Assembly (NCBI RefSeq): GCF_937958655.1
Contig: NZ_CALGNH010000062.1
Location: forward strand, 1 to 35,970
Source of the DNA: an uncultured Winogradskyella sp.
GTDB lineage: Bacteria > Bacteroidota > Bacteroidia > Flavobacteriales > Flavobacteriaceae
Reading direction: 5' to 3'
DNA: 35,970 nt
Shown here: positions 32,734 through 35,970 of the stretch, in pieces
Numbering within the stretch: position 1 is the stretch's first letter
Layout: each line of letters starts with the position of its first letter
Notes under the pieces: model-generated
What the model saw: the letters and a program-made list of their open reading frames with translations, nothing else
Told to the model about the DNA's origin: nothing
The model's database searches: none
Position numbers and translations under genes: made by a program

Positions 32734-34764
32734 ATGAAATCAATAGTCTTTTTTCTCCTAGCCTTATCAATATTAAGCGGTAACGCGCAAAACGACGGCT
32801 GGCATATTTCAACTAATCAAAATACCGATTACACTGGTGTTGTAGTTTCTAATGGTCAGTTAGGGATTTTACCATCCCACAAGGTGTTTAAAACCCGTCA
32901 AGTAATTATGAATAATGTTTACGACAAAGAATCGCCACTTGGAGTTAGTCGAATTCTTTTGGGTATTCATTTTCAGAACATAAAAGTAGAAATTGACGGA
33001 GAGTTAGTTACTGACAACAACATTTCCAACTGGATTCAAACACTAAATATGAAAGAGGCTGCCTTCACAACACAGTTTGACTTTAAAAATAAAGCGCATA
33101 TCGAATACACCATGTATGCTTTACGTAATGTCCCACATGCTGGTTATTTGGATGTACAGATTGTAGCTAAATCTAATATTAAAGTAAAAGCAACGGCTTC
33201 TATCGAAACTCCAAAAGAATATGATAACCCAAACAGTACCTTCAGAGTTTTAAGAGATCTTGAAACCACCATGCCAATCCTCCAAACGGTTGCTAAAAGC
33301 AGATTAGGTAGGCACATTGTAGCAGCTTCAGGTACATTTATTTGGCACGATATTAATAGTACAAGAGAACATTTAAGACCAAATCTTGTTCACAACAAAG
33401 TATCTGAATATAACAATCAACTTTCTTTTGAAAAAGCGGTTAAAAAAGGAGATGATTTAGAATTTGCTTGGACAGCCGCACAAACGTCAACTCAAAATTT
33501 TAGCGATCCGCAATCAGAATCTGAACGCTTTGTAATTTTCAACCTTTTAACACCAAGAGAAGATCTTTTAAATCAGCATAAAGCCTTATGGGAAAAACTC
33601 TGGGAAGGAGATATCATAATTGAAGGCGATTTGCAATCTCAGCAAGACGTCCGTTTGGCATTATATCATTTATATGCTTTTGGTCGTGGAGATAACAACC
33701 TCAGTATTGCACCAATGGGTCTGTCTTCACAAAATTATAATGGTCATATATTTTGGGATACCGAGCTTTGGATGTATCCACCATTATTACTACTCAATCA
33801 AGATATTGCGAGATCCTTAGTTAATTACAGATCAGATCGCTTAGATAAAGCTAAGCAGAAAGCCATTAATTTCGGTTACAAAGGCGCTATGTTTCCGTGG
33901 GAAAGCGATGATACTGGTGAAGAAGCAACACCAGCGTGGGCACTTACAGGAACGTTTGAACATCATATAACAGCAGATGTAGGCATCGCTTTTTGGAATT
34001 ATTACCGTGTAACAAAAAATAAAGCGTGGTTAGCAGAAAGAGGTTATCCTATGCTAGAAGCCATCGCAGAGTATTGGGTAAGTCGATCTACCAAAAATGA
34101 AGACGGAAGTTACAGTATAAAAAATGTGGTTGGAGCCAATGAATTTGCACCCAATGTAGATGACAACGCCTTTACAAATGGTGCCGCAATAACAGCACTT
34201 CAATTTGCAAATTTAGCTTCTAAAACTTTAGGATATGGCGAAAATCCTACATGGAAAACTGTAGCCGATAATATTAAAATACATCGGTTCCCAGATGGCA
34301 CAACTATGGAACATAGCAAGTACGCTGGAGACCTCATAAAACAAGCAGATGTTAACCTATTATCATACCCTTTAAATATTATTAATGATAAGCAAACGAT
34401 TTTAAAAGATTTACGCTACTATGAGCCAAAACTAGCAGAACAAGGTCCTGCAATGGGTAAGTCCGTCTTTGCTGTCATTTATGCACGCTTAGGGGATGCA
34501 AATAGTGCCTTTAGATTATTCAAAGAAAGTTACGAGCCAAATAAAAGAGCACCATTCGGAGCTTTGTCTGAAACAGCTACCTCAACACATCCTTACTTTG
34601 CAACTGGTGCTGGTGGCATGTTACAAACCGTATTATTTGGTTTTGGAGGACTACACGTAACCGAAAACGGGATAGAGCAAATAAACCCAATACTACCAAA
34701 AGCTTGGAAATCGTTAACAATTACTGGTGTAGGTCCTTTAAAAAAAACCTACACAGTAAATTAA
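32734..34764 (+). CDS. exported GH65 alpha-glucoside hydrolase (kojibiose-hydrolase/acid-trehalase type)
   Basis: 676 aa with a signal peptide (residues 1-18, likely cut after GNA), so periplasmic or secreted. GH65 architecture: N-terminal beta-sandwich, then the (alpha/alpha)6 barrel from about residue 300, with IFWDTELWMYPPLLLL (339-354) and FPWESDDTGEE (387-397). The general acid is probably Glu470 in GANEFAPNVDDNAFTN. A second carboxylate, Glu613 in GALSETATS, sits where hydrolytic members carry their base. This argues for a hydrolase rather than a phosphorylase. Known bacterial relatives cleave alpha-1,2-glucosides such as kojibiose, and eukaryotic relatives cleave trehalose. Here the substrate could be trehalose, kojibiose or 2-O-alpha-glucosylglycerol. 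Probably co-regulated with the porter operon through the shared operator. Confidence 0.87.
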   Translation: MKSIVFFLLALSILSGNAQNDGWHISTNQNTDYTGVVVSNGQLGILPSHKVFKTRQVIMNNVYDKESPLGVSRILLGIHFQNIKVEIDGELVTDNNISNWIQTLNMKEAAFTTQFDFKNKAHIEYTMYALRNVPHAGYLDVQIVAKSNIKVKATASIETPKEYDNPNSTFRVLRDLETTMPILQTVAKSRLGRHIVAASGTFIWHDINSTREHLRPNLVHNKVSEYNNQLSFEKAVKKGDDLEFAWTAAQTSTQNFSDPQSESERFVIFNLLTPREDLLNQHKALWEKLWEGDIIIEGDLQSQQDVRLALYHLYAFGRGDNNLSIAPMGLSSQNYNGHIFWDTELWMYPPLLLLNQDIARSLVNYRSDRLDKAKQKAINFGYKGAMFPWESDDTGEEATPAWALTGTFEHHITADVGIAFWNYYRVTKNKAWLAERGYPMLEAIAEYWVSRSTKNEDGSYSIKNVVGANEFAPNVDDNAFTNGAAITALQFANLASKTLGYGENPTWKTVADNIKIHRFPDGTTMEHSKYAGDLIKQADVNLLSYPLNIINDKQTILKDLRYYEPKLAEQGPAMGKSVFAVIYARLGDANSAFRLFKESYEPNKRAPFGALSETATSTHPYFATGAGGMLQTVLFGFGGLHVTENGIEQINPILPKAWKSLTITGVGPLKKTYTVN

Positions 34765-34889
34765 GACTATTTAATTTAAGCACGATACTATTCGTTGGGG
34801 AAATTTTTATAGTGAGGTATAAAAAGTTATGGTAATTTTTAACTTATGAATTAGGAAAATATAATGATAATACTCATCTCTAAGCTCTT

Positions 34890-34964
34890 ATGAAGAAATT
34901 ACACATTATTAACATTTCTATAATTGGCAGTATTAATAAATTAAGATACCAAGCACTGCTATGA
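34890..34964 (+). CDS. Ile-rich leader peptide of the ilv operon (24 aa)
   Basis: A 24-codon ORF from ATG 34890 to TGA 34962-34964, upstream of ilvD. Six isoleucine codons (five ATT, one ATA) fall within codons 6-15, in HIINISIIGSIN, and four Leu codons occur at 4, 18, 23 and 24; no Val. Isoleucine is an end product of the pathway containing dihydroxy-acid dehydratase, so ribosome stalling on these codons would sense Ile-tRNA shortage. Its second half overlaps the pause hairpin and it ends 23 bases before the terminator. No Shine-Dalgarno sequence, as usual for Flavobacteriia. A chance ORF is possible but unlikely given the position and composition. Confidence 0.65.
   Translation: MKKLHIINISIIGSINKLRYQALL
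34925..34961 (+). promoter_or_regulatory. pause-type hairpin within the ilv leader
   Basis: TGGCAGT (34925-34931) and ACTGCTA (34955-34961) pair over 7 positions, including one G-T, around a 23-base loop. The stem covers leader codons 12-24, directly after most of the Ile codons, so a ribosome there would disrupt it. It fits the 1:2 hairpin of a classical attenuator. Confidence 0.45.
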
Positions 34965-34986
34965 TAAATTGAAATATAAATTATTT

Positions 34987-35015
34987 AAGCCTTCCTTAAT
35001 CGGAGGGCTTTTTTT
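34987..35015 (+). terminator. attenuator terminator before ilvD
   Basis: Stem AAGCCTTCC (34987-34995) with GGAGGGCTT (35002-35010), nine pairs with one G-T, loop TTAATC, followed by TTTTT (seven T in all from 35009). A standard rho-independent terminator lying 179 bases upstream of ilvD. It may serve both to end GH65 transcripts and to attenuate ilv transcription. Confidence 0.85.
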
Positions 35016-35193
35016 ATGGATTAATTAAAAGTTTTGAACATCATATTTATTTTAACTTAAATCTCTTATTATCAATAGTTTAAATAAATGGTAATTACAT
35101 TGAATTTAGATAGCTAGATAGAACAAATAATTAAAAACTTTAGTATAAAAACTAATTTTAACCAACTCAACAGAGTTTTACCAATAAATTAAT

Positions 35194-35970
35194 ATGAGTC
35201 AATTAAACAAATACAGTAAAACCGTTACCCAAGATCCAACGCAACCAGCTGCTCAAGCCATGTTGCATGCTATCGGATTAACTAAAGAAGACTTCTTTAA
35301 ACCTATTGTTGGTATTGCAAGTACAGGTTACGAAGGTAATCCTTGTAACATGCACCTCAATGACTTAGCAAAATTAGTTAAGGAAGGTACTAAAAATGAA
35401 GATGTTGTCGGTTTAATTTTTAATACTATTGGTGTAAGCGACGGTATTTCAATGGGTACACCAGGTATGCGTTACTCATTACCTTCTAGAGATATTATTG
35501 CAGATTCTATGGAAACTGTAGTACAAGCCATGAGTTATGATGGTTTGGTTACAGTCGTAGGATGCGATAAAAATATGCCAGGTGCACTAATGGCAATGAT
35601 CCGTTTAAATCGTCCATCGATATTAGTATATGGAGGCACTATTGATTCAGGTTGTCACGAAGGAAAAAAATTAGATGTCGTTTCTGCTTTTGAAGCTTGG
35701 GGAAGTAAAGTTGCTGGTACCATGACAGAAAATGAATATCAAAGTATCGTAGAAAAAGCATGTCCAGGCGCTGGGGCTTGTGGAGGTATGTACACCGCAA
35801 ATACTATGGCATCAGCAATTGAAGCTTTAGGTATGACGTTACCATTTAACTCTTCAAATCCAGCATTAAGTGATGCTAAAAAAGAAGAATCGATAAAAGC
35901 CGGTGAAGCTTTAAGAGTTTTACTCGAAAAAGATATTAAACCTTCAGACATCATTACAAGAATGTCTCTT
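35194..35970 (+). CDS. ilvD: dihydroxy-acid dehydratase, 3'-truncated by the window
   Basis: Dehydrates 2,3-dihydroxy-3-methylvalerate and 2,3-dihydroxyisovalerate in isoleucine and valine synthesis. 259 codons are visible from the ATG at 35194 to the window end, with no stop; the family is usually about 560 aa. The iron-sulfur ligands are present: Cys51 in GNPCNMH, Cys124 in VGCDKNMPG and Cys196 in [12 protein letters not shown]. Lys126 of CDKNMPG is at the metal-binding site. Also seen are [20 protein letters not shown] (residues 77-96) and SREI-like SRDIIADS. It is the first gene of a probable ilv operon running out of the window and is unrelated in pathway to the sugar genes. Confidence 0.95.
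   Translation, partial: MSQLNKYSKTVTQDPTQPAAQAMLHAIGLTKEDFFKPIVGIASTGYEGNPCNMHLNDLAKLVKEGTKNEDVVGLIFNTIGVSDGISMGTPGMRYSLPSRDIIADSMETVVQAMSYDGLVTVVGCDKNMPGALMAMIRLNRPSILVYGGTIDSGCHEGKKLDVVSAFEAWGSKVAGTMTENEYQSIVEKACPGAGACGGMYTANTMASAIEALGMTLPFNSSNPALSDAKKEESIKAGEALRVLLEKDIKPSDIITRMSL

Larger units (their letters stand above)
34765..35193 (+). promoter_or_regulatory. 429-base ilvD leader region (attenuator)
   Basis: Gene-free stretch between GH65 and ilvD. In order it holds about 125 bases of AT-rich DNA with no clear promoter, an Ile-rich leader ORF (34890-34964), a pause-type hairpin inside it (34925-34961), a terminator (34987-35015) and about 180 bases of AT-rich leader. The last part contains a small AACTC/GAGTT hairpin about 15 bases before the ilvD ATG. 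The order matches transcription attenuation by ribosome stalling. I could not assign the competing antiterminator pairing by eye. Confidence 0.6.

Noticed and set aside
34727..34754. Hairpin GTGTAGGT/ACCTACAC at the 3' end of the GH65 gene as a terminator
   Set aside because: It lies inside the coding region, has a 12-base A-rich loop and is followed by AGTAAATTAAG rather than a T-run; the terminator at 34987-35015 is far better.
35164..35178. Small AACTC/GAGTT hairpin just before ilvD as a second terminator
   Set aside because: Only five pairs with an AACA loop and a short T-run; too weak to call, though it could affect translation start.
35739..35954. Minus-strand ORF of 71 codons at the right edge
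   Set aside because: It is the antisense shadow of ilvD, whose frame carries the conserved Fe-S cysteines.
1..35970. Insertion sequences, integrase genes, CRISPR arrays, tRNA or rRNA genes
   Set aside because: None seen. The many GAT/AAT-rich repeats in 12789-22664 are the coding of calcium-binding FG-GAP loops, not a DNA repeat array.

Overview
The window is AT-rich DNA from a member of the Bacteroidetes, most likely a marine Flavobacteriia. The evidence is a SusC/SusD pair, many lipoproteins with flavobacterial-style lipoboxes, start codons without Shine-Dalgarno sequences, and a TAnnTTTG-type promoter match. It is a carbohydrate-use region with an amino-acid operon starting at its right edge. 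No mobile element, CRISPR array, rRNA or tRNA was recognised.

Layout, left to right. (1) 1-486 (+) is the end of a 3-keto-disaccharide hydrolase (DUF1080) gene, facing a lipoprotein azurin gene. (2) 1058-9752 (-) is a tight run read right to left: SUC/GPH-type sugar transporter, second MFS carrier, cytoplasmic GH37 trehalase of the fungal neutral type, YbjJ-like MFS carrier, glycerol-3-phosphate dehydrogenase, glycerol kinase. (3) 9895-22664 (-) is a translationally coupled operon of three giant paralogous FG-GAP/VCBS-ASPIC/UnbV lipoproteins, a vanadium-haloperoxidase-like lipoprotein, a membrane-anchored SRPBCC/GyrI-like protein and a P-loop kinase. It lies downstream of susD, behind a strong terminator and a probable promoter of its own. 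(4) 22742-27456 (-) is susC-susD. (5) 27723-32551 holds a LacI-type regulator (+) and a convergent porter-GH32-fructokinase operon (-). (6) 32734-34764 (+) is an exported GH65 hydrolase, divergent from the porter. (7) 34765-35970 (+) is an attenuator-like leader with an Ile-rich peptide and terminator, followed by the start of ilvD.

How the parts may work together. GH32 would split a beta-fructofuranoside such as sucrose outside the cytoplasm, the porter would import the hexose and fructokinase would phosphorylate fructose. SusC/SusD would carry the glycan or oligosaccharide across the outer membrane. The same 14-base palindromic core occurs upstream of susC and between the porter and GH65 genes, so one LacI-type protein probably controls both units. 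The trehalase run can take in and cleave an intact alpha-glucoside, and glycerol kinase plus GlpD can burn glycerol. Sucrose, trehalose and glucosylglycerol are the classic compatible solutes of marine cyanobacteria and other phototrophs, so I propose that the region scavenges osmolytes. This is inference. The least explained part is the three-paralogue VCBS/UnbV plus haloperoxidase-like operon.
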